From Brachypterus glaber (taxonomy: Eukaryota; Arthropoda; Insecta; Coleoptera; Kateretidae): 64,000 nt of DNA. A program made the translations under genes and the position numbers. The notes under the pieces were generated by a model. It saw only the letters and a list, made by a program, of their open reading frames with translations, ran no database searches and had not been told where the DNA came from. The stretch's first letter is position 1; every line of letters begins with the position of its first letter. Of this stretch, positions 32,480-44,094 are shown piece by piece. The stretch covers positions 43,785,249 through 43,849,248 of the forward strand of contig OY294050.1 in the NCBI GenBank assembly GCA_958510825.1, written 5' to 3'.

Positions 32480-34805
32480 AGAAAAATAATTTTACACGCA
32501 AGTTCCGATGGGAACATTTTTAGAATGGGTCCTAAAATGGGAGATGCTATAAGCAGTATTTGGACATGAAATACAAAGTCGGTAGAAAAAATAACAATTT
32601 AAGGGTAATGGGGATCTCTACAACTAGAATTATGAAACAAAAGACGTCTACCCTATCTCTATCTCATTTGTGCTACAGTTTCCAGCCAACCAAATAAATA
32701 CTGTATTTGTTTTTCATACAACAAATACAGTATTTATTTGGTTGGCCGGAAAGTGTAGCACTGAGCGGTACGAACGAACATAGCTAATGTGAATCTGTAA
32801 AATTTAGATGGCGCCAGTAATCTCTTTAATAAAAATTAAATTGTTACACTTTTCGCCCGGCCAAGTAAATATTGTATTTGTTCAACAAAGAACAAATACA
32901 GAATTTGTTTGGTTGGGTGGAAGTGGGAGTCTATCCTTTTTGGGTAGAACTTTTGTCCTTGTCTAATCTAACGGGAGAAATCGCCATTTAAACCCTGTAT
33001 TTGAAATTTATAATTTAATTTATAAATTATAACTCCAAACTTGATTCCTGAGAATCTGAATTATAGGGTAACTAGTCCTAATATGGATCACATTCTAAAA
33101 CACTTTTTTGCTACTTTTTATCTTTATTATATGTGATTTTTTTATCTAGTTTACAAAATAATGTTATGTTAATTACATTTTCATCAAATTCTGCATCAAA
33201 ATTGTTGTTTAAAAAAAATATATACAGCCTGTTCCAGAACTCGCGTACCGAAATTTAAGAGGTGATTCTACATCCAAAAATATAAAAAAAGTTTCTATAA
33301 AGGTTGGTCCGGAAATGAGCCCTAAGGAAGCTACGGCCCTTCGAAGATGACGTATTGAATGGGGAACAAAAAAAAGCACCAATAAAATTTTAATGCTGCT
33401 TTTAAAACTGAGCAAAAAAGTATTATACACCAAAACACCTAAATTTAATATTAAAGGAGTAATAGCCTTTTAAAAAGTAACGTTTTTGGTGGCACAAAAT
33501 GTTACTTCCTCTTAATTGCATTTTTTTTTGATAACGGTTGCTCCTACAGTGTTACACTATATGATATTTTATATGTATTTTTACTCTAGAAATCTATATT
33601 TTTTACAACAAATCCAAAAAACATACACATAGAAAAGTTTGGGGCAAAAATGTTTTAAGCCTCATATATTTTGTCCGTCTGGGCACGCCTCTGGATAAAT
33701 TAAAAAAATAAATTAACATAAACTTATTGCCCTTATTAATACTAGTATACATGCAAAAGCTCGCCACTCTAGCTTAAACGGTACCCGAGTTATTAATTAA
33801 AAACCTTATTTTTATTACAATTTTAAAGGGCTCTAGATCCCTTAGGGCTCATTTCCGGACCAACCTTTATAGGAACTTTTTTTATATTTTTGGATCTAGA
33901 ATCACCTCTTAAATTTTGGCATGCCAGTTATGGATGATCACCCTGTATATTTTTAATTTCAAAACTTTTACATTGATGAAAAAGTTTTGAAGTCTTGGTG
34001 TTTTTCCAGTTTTCCATCCAGCTTAAATCGGCACGTAATAATTGAATGATCCTAAATACTTTTTGATACAGAATTTGATGAAAATGTATTTAACATAACA
34101 TTTTGTAAACTAAATAAAAAAATCACATATAATAAAGGTAAAAAGTAGGAAATAATAGTGTTTTACAATGTGATCCATATTAGGACCAGTTACTCTATAA
34201 TTCAGATTCTCAGGAATTACTTTTAGTTTAATAATTTATAAATTAAGTTATAAATATCAAATACATGGTATAAATGGCGATTTCTCCCGTTAGATTAGAC
34301 AAGGACAAAAGTTCTACCCAAAAAGGATAGAAGACATACACTCCCACTTCCACCCAACCAAACAAATTCTGTATTTGTTCTTTGTTGAACAAATACAATA
34401 TTTACTTGGCCGGGCGAAAAGTGTAACAATTTAATTTTTATTAAAGAGATTACTGGCGCCATCTAAATTTTAGTAGAATTATCTTATTCTACAGATTCAC
34501 ATTAGCTATGTTCGTTCGTACCGCTCAGTGCTACACTTTCCGGCTAACCAAATAAATACTGTATTTGTTGTATGAAACACAAATACAGTATTTATTTGGT
34601 TGGCTGGAAAGTGTAGCACAAATGAGATAGAGATAGGGTAGACGTCTTTTGTTTCATAATTCTAGTTGTAGAGATCCCCATTACCCTTAAATTGTTTTTT
34701 TTCTACAGACTTTGTATTTCCAGTTTAAATGCTGCTTATAGAATCTCGCATTCCAGGGCCCATTCTAAAAATGTTCCTATCGGAACTCGCGAAAGAACTT
34801 TTACC
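32480..34805. mobile_element. Large foldback element (~2.3 kb) with nested insertion
   Basis: Arms of roughly 700 bp: AGTTCCGATGGGAACATTTT near 32500 faces its inverse near 34790. Both arms share AAGACGTCTACCCTATCTC, CGCCCGGCCAAGTAAATA, TTAGATGGCGCCAGTAATC and GAAATCGCCATTTAAA blocks. Smaller hairpins lie inside each arm, for example ATACTGTATTTGTT against its inverse. The centre is occupied by another inverted-repeat element (33225-33945). No protein is encoded. Confidence 0.8.
33225..33945. mobile_element. TA-flanked element nested in the 32480 foldback
   Basis: Left end CAGCCTGTTCCAGAACTCGC, right end ATGATCACCCTG, TA on both sides (33223-33224, 33946-33947). Arms share AAATTTAAGAGGTGATTCTA and GGTTGGTCCGGAAATGAGCC. 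An interior segment with GTTACTTCCTCTTAATTGC and CCAAAAAACATACACAT occurs inverted in the copy at 39145-40223. Confidence 0.75.
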
Positions 34806-37379
34806 TAAAGAAGTAATTTCAGACCAATGTTTATGAATGTGTCATCTTTTTGTTTGTTTATTTACTAACAGAAACGCGATCAGCTTTGTGGTGTAAAATG
34901 TAGATGTCGCTAGTCGTCTTTCAGCGATGTTGCGTAGTTTCCGCCTTATCATGAATTCAAATCATTATACTTAAATTAAAAATGTAAAAAACTTTATTGT
35001 GTTTACTATAATTATGTTTAATAATATAGTATATTGAAATCTATTAAAATTAAACTACTAGTTCATATAAAACTCATACAGACTAATGTTTCTTAAAATT
35101 TACAATAAAATATCCAAAGTATATGTTTCCAATCGGCAACACTGTACCCCTGTCAGTCATTTTACGACATTAGACTGTGAGTTTACACATTCTTTCTCTC
35201 TCTCTTTACGCGTACCAAGTGTAAACAATAGTCACTCCCCACCAGCCCCTCACCATAGTTGGTTCACGCTTCAAACAAAGCGTACGGTAGATTTCAACAT
35301 GCTCCTTCTTGAGGTAAAAGTTCTCTGGAACTCGCGTATAAAAATATTTTTTTAGTGTTCCTAAGGGCCCAAATTATAAGTTTTTAGGTATATTTGCGTT
35401 GCGCGTCAGATTTACGCGATTATTAACAAACCAATACCCCCCAAGCAACAAAGCCGTAACTAATATATTGTCATTTTTCACGACAGCTAAATTTCTAAAA
35501 TATATATTTTTTTATTTAAGGGTGGGGAAATAATTAAAGTGGAAAAGGTAGCCACGTTATACATCATTTGAAAGCTTATAAAATTCTCTATTTAACTGTA
35601 AAAGTATTTATTTTTTATTTATTGTTTGTTTCTGGTAATATTCAAGTTTAGAATTTCTTACTTTAGTGTTTTTTGGTAAACTTTTGGTTAAAATGGCCTA
35701 TAAAATAAAAAAAAATTGTTGAAATTTTTTTTAGTTTTTTATAATTGGAAAAATGCAATATACCCGCTTACTGTGAATAGTATATAATGGAATGCGTAAC
35801 ATTACATATGTTCACGGCTTGTTTTACTCTTCGCAGCTCGTTTAGCATTTATTTTTTTTAATAAAAAACGAAGCGCCCGTTAGATTTTTTTAATTTTCGC
35901 TGAAAATCATATAAATGGGCGATACTATCGAATGGTAAAGGAATTTCAGGGTTTCGAAAAAAAAAAACAAAAAATACCCCCAAAAAAGCACCGTGTATAT
36001 CAGGTAATAAATAAATTTTATTAGTTTATTAATTTTATTTTGCTTTCCCATTTTGAAAATTTACAAAAGAACCTGGCACACATATTATATACCCCCTATA
36101 ATAGGGGGGTTCCTGGGCTTCAGTCAAACTGCCTCAAATTTTGATATTTTGTAATTTCGGGGGTAAACATTAAATTAGGAAAATTGCAGCCAAATTAAAT
36201 GACCAGTTTCGGAGAAAAACGCTTTTAAAAATCTAATTTTATGACAGATTTTTTTACGTATATTAAGGTTATTTTTTACTTACGTAAATATTAACTTAAT
36301 TAGCCGTTTTAAGTTTATTATACTTTATTAATTTAAGAACAGGCAAGATAAATATTACATAAAAGGCTTTATTATCATTTACTTACATGTGGTTCTATAA
36401 AAACTTTAAAAATTTGTGAAACTTTTACATGCTGGAATTTTCCATGTGTTTGCTAATTATCTGCATATTTTCTGTTAGATTTTTGCTTGATTATGTTGAA
36501 ACATAGTTTGGTACATCGACAAATATTTTAAAATTATATATATATTAGATTTTCTTGATATATTTTTTCAAAACAATATCTGACATGATAATTTCATATG
36601 CAAAACATATTATTGAGATTGCCTAGCAACAACTTAATTCATTAGTGAACCCTTTATAGTAATATTTATTAAATCCTAAACCCCTAAAGGGGCAGAGGGC
36701 AGTTTTCGTGAAAATTGGTATATTAAGGTTTTTATGGTTGCTGAAAGTGAATCTGATAATAAAAAATCCATTTTACGGGCGGAGGTGAAAAATGGGAAAG
36801 ATCTTTTACTGGGCAGTGTATTTATACAAAGTAGCATTTTGAAATAAAAAATGATTTAGGCAATAGTTTAAGCAATGACACTAAACTCTAATTTCAACAA
36901 ATGCAGTACGTTAACAAATTTATTTATTTATTTTTTTGATTGATTGGGAATTAAATAAATGTTAGACTTTTCAAATATTAATTTCTACATTTTGTTCTAT
37001 TTGTTTTGCTTTGCTTGTTTTTGGTTTTATTTTTATCCAGAAAATAAACAGCTACAAATTTTTCATGATAATTATTTATAAATGCCTGACGTCCGTTTTC
37101 AGTTTTTTACCTTTTACATCAAGATGATGAATATGTAGTAAAATTTATTTCACTCCATTTCACATTCAGATTTTCTAAATAATAACCGTGTAGTTTCTAT
37201 TATTTATGGTGGTGATGATTAAAAAAAATGAGTGCCTCATAATTCTGTTATAAATGTAGAGACTTTTGAAAACATAACCTAATTAACTTTCATAAAATAA
37301 TATATCATTTCTTAATAATCGAATATCTTAAAGATAAATTCCTAAAAAATAAAAGTAATATTTTTATTTCAGCGCCCAA
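34806..37379. other. No gene recognised
   Basis: Mostly AT-rich unique sequence. Items seen: GC-richer sequence at 35120-35340 with a short frame of no recognised family, a fragment (35520-35610) related to the foldback at 9692, and one copy (35775-35830) of a ~60-bp dispersed sequence. Confidence 0.4.
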
Positions 37380-37887
37380 GAGTCCAACCAACCTTATTTT
37401 AAACGAAATACTAAAGAAAATCTTGTTAAACTTTAAGCGTTAAGTAATAATCAAACAACGCCTTTTGGTAAAATCACAACATTTATCATTTTCTCTTGGT
37501 ATTTTAATTACAGGTCCAGAGAATCAAGTTTAGCGGCATTTAAAAGATTTTCAGTGTGCCTTAATATTTAAGTGACCCCTTAATCAAGTTATCCGGCTTA
37601 TACGAGTTATCCGATATTTCTATAAAAATTTAGGTGGTAGTAGAACCAAATTAAGCCGTTTTTAAGTGAAATTGCGTTAAAATGATTAGATTTATCTTAA
37701 TTATCCGGCTTACCCGGCATTATCCGAGCGTCAAATTAAAACAGGACCACCTCTTGAATGCCCTCTTTAAGTTGCAAAAACTTTCTTCAAATTCCGTTCA
37801 TTCGTTCCAAAGTTATGCGGGAACAAACATAAAAAAAACAAAGTCACACGTCGAATTGATAACCTCCTCCTTTTTGGAAGTCGGTTA
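37380..37887 (+). repeat. Dispersed repeat, inverted relative to 52620-53160
   Basis: Shares AGAGTCCAACCAACCTTATT, AATCAAGTTTAGCGGCATTT, TTAATTATCCGGCTTACCCG and CCTCCTCCTTTTTGGAAGTC with the minus-strand copy at 52620-53160; a fragment is at 43560-43740. I recall GGAGGAGGTTxTCAATTCG-type repeats from several insect genomes, so this is a known kind of repeat, but I cannot name its class. Confidence 0.7.
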
Positions 37888-38167
37888 ATAAAGAAAAAAG
37901 GGGATGTACCATGGTCTTGTTAAATCCAGTATAGTTTAGTAGACATAGTTTTTCAGAAATACTTAATATTTTATTTCTTTGCCCATACTTGCACAGTTCT
38001 CAAAATAAACTTTTTAATAATGTAATTTCACGGATACAGGTAAAGTATAATAAGGTAAAGTTTTGTATTGATTATTTTTTAGTTTCTTTAACGTGAAATA
38101 TATAGGTATTAAAGTTCGTCTTAACGGCCAATATTTTTAAAAAATCAGTTATAAAAATGAATGCTTA

Positions 38168-39089
38168 TAGGGTCAAAATTTATTTACAGGCACTTTCGAG
38201 TTTAGGGCTCGCAAAAATATTTTATTCAACAGTAGTAAGTGTACATGTACTTCTTTCGTAGAAGAACATTTGTGTCTAACTAAAAAAAATGTTTTGTAGC
38301 CGTAACCATGTAATAACATATTTTTTTATGTTTCCGTATAGAAATGTAACGCCGGTCACGTGTCCCCAGCTAACAATTGCGCTGTTGTGTTTTAATATTC
38401 CTAATCGGAATTGATGTTTTGTAAAAATAATATGTTTCAGAATATATTTTTAATTATTTAAAAAGTTTTTATCAAATGCTATTTGCTCCCTATAATTTTT
38501 TATAACACGTTTTGGGTCTGTCCCTGAAACTACAGGTAACACCGGTCACGGTCTAAATTCGCTTTAAAAATGACGGTTAGGGGCGGTTTTATCAGTTTCG
38601 CTTATACATGGAACTGTGCCAATGGTTGTTGTGGTGTTTTTTATGGCCAAGGTAAGTTTTTACTTATTTGTGTTAAAATTAAGTAAAACATTACGAAAAC
38701 CTTCCTAGGGTATGTTTTTGTCTTGTAACACCGGTCACAGGGTGTACTTACTTAATTAGTAGAATAATTAACCTAAAAACTTCATGCCATAGTGCCGGCA
38801 GAGAATCTTGAGCATTTTAAACCTTCAAAAATATGTTTAGGTAGAGCCGGGAAATTTAAAAACATTACTTAATGTAACGCCGGTAACAGTAACGCCGGTC
38901 ACAAATTTAAAATTTGCATATGCAAATTTGCATGCAAATTTTACATGCTTTTATTTAGCGCGGACATTTATAAAATTGGTAAGTAGATACATGCACAAAT
39001 ACAAATTAGTAGGTATTGCTAGAATATATTACTTTTTATTTTTTTTTTTTTTTTTGAGGAAAGTTGCCTGTAAATAAATTTTGACCCTA
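38168..39089. mobile_element. Inverted-repeat element with five CCGGTCAC-type motifs
   Basis: TAGGGTCAAAATTTATTTAC at the left faces GTAAATAAATTTTGACCCTA at the right, with TA outside each. Inside, GTAACRCCGGTCAC is found at 38346, 38536, 38725 and 38889, with a variant (GTAACGCCGGTAAC) at 38874, all in the same orientation. No coding frame. Confidence 0.7.
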
Positions 39090-39144
39090 TAAAATTCTTT
39101 ACGAAAATGATTTTGTACTTTTTTCTACCTCACTTTATAACATT

Positions 39145-40223
39145 AACACATTTTTGCCCCAAACGTTTTTATGTGTATGTTTTTTGGATTTTTTGTAATA
39201 AATATAGATTCCTTCAGTAAAAATACATAAAAAATGTCATATAGAGTAACACTGTAGGAGCAACCGTTTTCAAAAAAAAAAATGCAATTAAGAGGAAGTA
39301 ACATTTTGTGCCACTAAAAATGTTACTTTTTAAAAGGATATAACTCCTTTAATATTAAGAAATTCTTGATCCTTACTCATATTGGAGTTGATTTAAATAA
39401 ACCATAGACAAAATGTTATCTCTCTAAAATATAAATTTATTGTCTATTAAATAAACATAAAGTCATTTTCAAGCTACAAATAATGAAAAATTTGGTTGAA
39501 AATGGTACAATTCCTTTTAGAAAAACTTACTTTTTAAATTTATAAACAAATTAACTTGAGTACACATTATTAGAAATGGCATACTAACCTTAACTATATT
39601 ATTTTTATAAAATCCTAAAAATTTAAACAAAAGGAAAACTACGATAAGTTAAAATAAAATAAATTAATGAAATCTAAAATTTAAAATTGAATAAAAATCT
39701 GGGACATCTATCATAAACTAATCCAAACTATATTTCAAACAGACTAAAGGAATGATCTTTAAACTGCAAAAAAGTAGTTAAACATAAAAAAGGAAAAAGA
39801 TTAATTTATATTTAACTTCGTAATTGGAATAAAATTGGAGAGGTGGCAGCAAATTCATATCCAAAACTCAAAAACAAATCGAAAAAGAACAAAATTTTGG
39901 AAAGGTTATTAAACAAAAATATTTATTCCAAAGATTAATTCTCTGTAATGGGACAGGCAACAATCTCCGGTCTAACATTTAAAACATCTTTTAATATTAA
40001 ATTTAGGTGTTTTGGTAAAGAATACTTTTTTGCTTAGTTTTAAGTGAAGAATCGCCCTGCAGCATTAAAATTTTATTGGGACTTTTTTGTTCCCCATTCA
40101 ATATGTCCATCTTCGAAGGGCCTTAGCTCTCTTAGGGCTCATTTCCGGACCTTGATAGGCACTTTTTTCATGTTTTTTTTAACGTAACCTCTTAAATTTC
40201 TCTCTTATTTCTAAATAACCCTG
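39145..40223 (-). mobile_element. Truncated copy of the 33225 element, itself interrupted
   Basis: Inverse of 33225-33670: GGGCTCATTTCCGGACC, TTTTATTGGGAC, GCACAAAATG-type and GTATGTTTTTTGGATTTTTT blocks in reverse order, ending ACCCTG at 40223 before TATA. The far arm is missing. A 631-bp insertion (39359-39989) splits it. Confidence 0.7.
39359..39989. mobile_element. 631-bp unidentified insertion with 11-bp target duplication
   Basis: TTTAATATTAA is present exactly on both sides (39348-39358, 39990-40000) but only once at the equivalent site of the uninterrupted relative (near 33450-33462). The inserted DNA is AT-rich, lacks inverted ends, poly(A) and coding frames, and matches nothing else in the window. 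The variable 11-bp duplication suggests target-primed retrotransposition. Confidence 0.6.
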
Positions 40224-41349
40224 TATATATATTTATTCTACAATATTCAGTTTGGCACCAAATCTTCGTTGGATTTTAAAATCAAAAATTGGCTTGAACT
40301 TAACTAGAGTGTCTGCTTATTGATCCTGTGGACCACAAACATGGGAGAGTACCTATATCGCCAAATTTCGTAAATCTTCGTATACTTTCGATATAACCTG
40401 CCCTCTTCCGTCCTATCCTACCAGCACACAGCGGTGAAAATGACAAAATATGAGGCCTAAGCAGATATTAAAGTTACTACTGGTTTAGCCTAAATTGTTT
40501 ATGACATTTACAATACAATTAGAAACCATTTTAAACTAATTTTCCTTTCCTTTCCTCTATTTTAAATACAGAATTTTAAAAATAATACGTTTTAATGCCA
40601 TTTGTAATAATATGTAATATTATTAATTGAATCCGAAAAAAAAAAAAAGATTGAAAATTTAGTTGCGTAAATTCAATAATTACAATACAAACAAAGCCGT
40701 TGTCATGTTGACATATTTGTCAAAATTACTTATAATAATTATAAACAAATTAGAAATGCGTTAAGAAATGTTAAGAAATCTCAAACTATTAGTATATTGG
40801 AAGCAGGATGTAAGGAAGTGATTGTGGCTAGTGATCTCTATAGAGAGTGGCAAGGTTATTTAATGTTTCGGAGAGTTGTGTTAAGATCATAGAAAAAAGA
40901 ATAATGGTTGATTGAAGAAAAAATAGATGGAGGAGAGGGCGTGCAGACTCGGAAAGAAAGAAGATATCAAATGTAATACAGGATGAAAATTTACTTAATT
41001 ATTTGGGAGAATACCATTTACAAGAAGCGGTGCATGCTATAAACAATACAAATTTTCCTGGATCAAAATCCATCGCCCGTAGCCGCTTCGATAGTTCCAA
41101 GATTAAAAAAGCGAAAAAAAAACCTCCGAAAAAACTTTTTTTAAACGAAAATCATAATTTTCATAAATTATATGTTTGGTTAGTAGAGTTCAAATTTTTA
41201 TTTTTTCATAAGATTTACTAAATATTGTGTTTTAATTTTTAAATTGGTTAAATATTCTAAATGTTTTTTCAGTTTATTATTTATTATTATTATTTTTTTA
41301 ATATTCGACATTATTCGCATGCATTTTCTGTAATAAACTTTGAAAAAAC
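40224..41349. other. No gene recognised
   Basis: 40800-41100 is GC-richer, with a short plus-strand frame (41003-41221) that has a basic stretch (KIKKAKKKPPKK) but no recognised domain. Confidence 0.35.
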
Positions 41350-41675
41350 TGACAATTAATCGTCAAATTAATCTAACCTATTTCTTAAAATCTTACTTAA
41401 ACTATAAAATAATTAGTAAAATTGACATTTTAGCATATTTAAATCTTGCGTTTTTTGTGGGTCCAACTGTACCTATCAAAAAATATATTTTCAGCAAAAT
41501 AAACAGTTGTTGGATAAAACATTTTACGGTTTCCTTTATTATAGATATTGCTATACCAGTAAACAAACATTTAACTTCAACTTATAATAATAAAATAGAA
41601 AAATATTTATTACTTGCGGAAAAAATTAAAAGGATTTGGAATCAAGAAAAAATTTTGCAAACTAAATGTAGTTAG
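41350..41675 (+). pseudogene. Fragment of a retrotransposon restriction-like endonuclease domain
   Basis: The frame contains FIIDIAIPVNKHLTSTYNNK followed by IEKYLLLAEKIKRIWNQEK. A D-x-A-x-P segment followed by EKxxKYxxLAxEIxxxW is common in R2-like insect retroelement proteins annotated with a PD-(D/E)XK-type nuclease. Upstream RT and the Cys/His region are absent; the frame ends in TAG at 41675. It is unlike the Dong-like fragment at 20600, so it is a separate family. Confidence 0.5.
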
Positions 41676-41943
41676 GAGATTGGTCAAAAATGTTAAATAT
41701 TTAAACCTGATATATGTCACAACAATCTGACATAACCTTCAATTTTTGCATTATAATTTGTAAATATGTGCTAAAATTAAATAAAACTACTGATTTGTTA
41801 AAATTATTAAATAACATTAATTGCTTTTTTTAAAAATATGTGTTTTGTTGCATTTACAATGTCGAGTCACAAAAAAACATTGTTTTTAATCTTGTCCGCA
41901 GTTTAAAGCCATACAGTGTTTCATATTTGCAGCCGAAGAAAAA
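41676..41943. other. AT-rich DNA, no gene seen
   Basis: Nothing recognised. Confidence 0.35.
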
Positions 41944-42031
41944 GAATAGTCATTCCGCGCTCGCGGGACCGTCAAACTCGCCTGCCGGCTCGTATGACAA
42001 ACTTTCCGCTCGCGCGGAATATTGTCTATTC
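41944..42031. repeat. 88-bp GC-rich palindrome
   Basis: GAATAGTCATTCCGCGCTCG faces CGCTCGCGCGGAATATTGTC, with a short GCCGGC-containing centre. Very GC-rich compared with its surroundings, like the unrelated unit at 607-725. Possibly a micro-transposon; a short frame across it is not coding. Confidence 0.6.
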
Positions 42032-42554
42032 CATACTAGTTATAGAATATACCATTTGTTTTTCGTTTCTTAAGCTGGGATAGTTTTTTGTACCATTGTG
42101 CTCCGTCTTATTCCACCATCCTTTTGATTCTAATATATCAACACCGACTAGGTAAAAGACCTTAAGGGCAGACATTCAGATTTTTTAAAGGAGATAGAAT
42201 ACTTCTTTTGTAAGTTGGGAAAATTGTTTTTTTAATTCAAATCTTGTAAGAGGAACTTTGCTGGATTTCTGTTTACGACGTAAATAAAGAATACTTTAAA
42301 CCCTAAATGTCAGAAAAATACATTTTATTTTGTAGCAAATTCATTTCTGAATCATTTATTTATTCTGAAACTGAATACTAATAAATGTGATTGTAATTTT
42401 CTATGTTCAATACACACACAGAGAAATTATTACTAATAACAAAAAAAATTAAACCTTCTGTCTCTAAAAAGAAAAAAATTAAAAAAAAGTTGGTCCCAAT
42501 TTCACCATTCCCTAAATTAAATACAAAAAAATATTTTTTCTTTAAGCATACTAA
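42032..42554. other. AT-rich DNA, no gene seen
   Basis: 42460-42530 resembles part of the 52620-53480 repeat (CAATTTCACCATTCCCTAAA). Confidence 0.35.
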
Positions 42555-43185
42555 AATGTTCATATTTTATAACTAAACACACTAGTTAGAAGTGATCTAT
42601 TTTTTACAGTAAAAAAATGAGTTCATTGTTCAACGCCTTAAAAAAAGTTAGTTAGCAAAACCACCACTGGCGGCAGCACTCTTTGACTTTGATGACAGCC
42701 ATACTTTAAACTTGTTTGTTTATTATGTAAACAGGTGGTTGACTCTATATTCTGTGCAAAAACCTTGCGTGAAATTGATTAAAAATGACTGAAGAAAAAT
42801 ATATATGGTTTATACACCTACAAATCTCTCCGAAATTGCAAATGCTATATTAGACAAGTTACTATCGAAATCGCGAAAAGTGTACGATTTAGCCTACAAA
42901 AAAAATAAAATGAGCTAAGGAAGGTTTAAGTTTATTTCAAAAGGGTTTTATTGGTCTATTTTAATAAAAAAATACTTTAATACTGAATAAATTAAATTCA
43001 AAAATTAATATTTAAAAATATATATAGGATGCTTGAAGAAAACATTGTATGTTTCACTCAGAGAAAAAGTACCTTTTTTTACTCGTCTGTAGTTTCCGGA
43101 CTCCGCTTCGCGTCGTCCGTAAATTCTACAGACTAGTAAAAAAAAGCTTCACTTTTCCTCATAGTAAAACAATACCTTTTGAAAT
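42555..43185 (-). repeat. Dispersed repeat, copy 2 of 3, inverted
   Basis: Matches 57575-58185 along its length in reverse: TAGTTAGAAGTGATCTATTT, ACCACTGGCGGCAGCACTC, TTGCATTTCGGAGAG-type and CTCCGCTTCGCGTCGTCC blocks. No terminal inverted repeat or target duplication was established; a Helitron or retroelement origin is possible. Confidence 0.7.
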
Positions 43186-43334
43186 GATCTCTACTACAGC
43201 TTTCAGATTATTTTAAAATATGACTACATTTCTCTAAATGTTCTTTTAAATGTGCTGTTGTATATTGTATCAATGTCATGTTGTAACTGGATATTTCTTG
43301 GAAATTAAATTATTTATTTATTTATTTATTTACA

Positions 43335-43740
43335 ATATACTATTTGTTGTTAAATTGCTTGCTGTGAAATTGGCACCAACTTATTTTTTATTTTTTACTT
43401 TTTAGAGACATTGAAGTCGGTTCATTTTTGTTTTGTTAAAAGTTTTTATTTTTTACTTTTTAGATACACAGAACTTGTATATTTGTAACGTCGTCTAAGC
43501 TAAATTATAGTAATCCTTCCATCTCGGCAATCTGCTGACGTCACAATTCTAAAAAAATTAATTTAGTAATATTTTAAACGATACACTAAAGAAAATCTTT
43601 GTTAAATTTCAAGCCCACAGAGTCAAATTTAGCGGCATTTAAAAGATGTTTAGCCTTCCGTAATTTTTGAATAACCCCTTAATCAAATCCGACTTATCCG
43701 AGTTGTCGGATATTTCTCTAAAAAATTGGTTCGTGAGATT
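43335..43740 (+). repeat. Fragments of the 52620-53480 repeat
   Basis: GAAATTGGCACCAACTT, GTCGTCTAAGCTAAATTATA, CCATCTCGGCAATCTGCTGA and TTTAGCGGCATTTAAAAGA occur in the order expected from the longer copy, with an internal deletion. Confidence 0.65.
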
Positions 43741-44094
43741 AGAGCTTTTCTAGGGAAATCTTTAAAAGAGGTTTTTAAAGCTAAGAAAACTTGCCAGTAT
43801 GTTTATTAGTAGTCTATCAAAATAAAATAAACAACACAATTTTAAACGGTATTTGCCATAGACAAAATAACAAACTAGAATGATTTTTGACCGTCTGCAC
43901 ATACTTCTGCGTCCCGACTTAATGCGTCCTCCATTTTGATTCTAAATGTCAAACATAAAGTAAAAAAATATATATTTTATGTTGGTAACAATGTTTAACA
44001 TTATTTTCTTTGTTAGAGATGTGACTTTTCATTTCACTTCAGTATTCAGTAAAAGTTTCTTTTTATCGTTGTTTTGTCGCCACAGTTGGGTATA
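43741..44094. other. AT-rich DNA, no gene seen
   Basis: Nothing recognised. Confidence 0.3.

Noticed and set aside
35086..35355. An 89-residue gene in GC-richer DNA
   Set aside because: No domain, signal peptide or splice pattern recognised; base composition alone is not enough.
37682..37888. A 68-residue gene, repeated inverted at 52602-52835
   Set aside because: Both frames fall inside a dispersed repeat; similarity follows the DNA, including non-coding parts, and no domain is seen.
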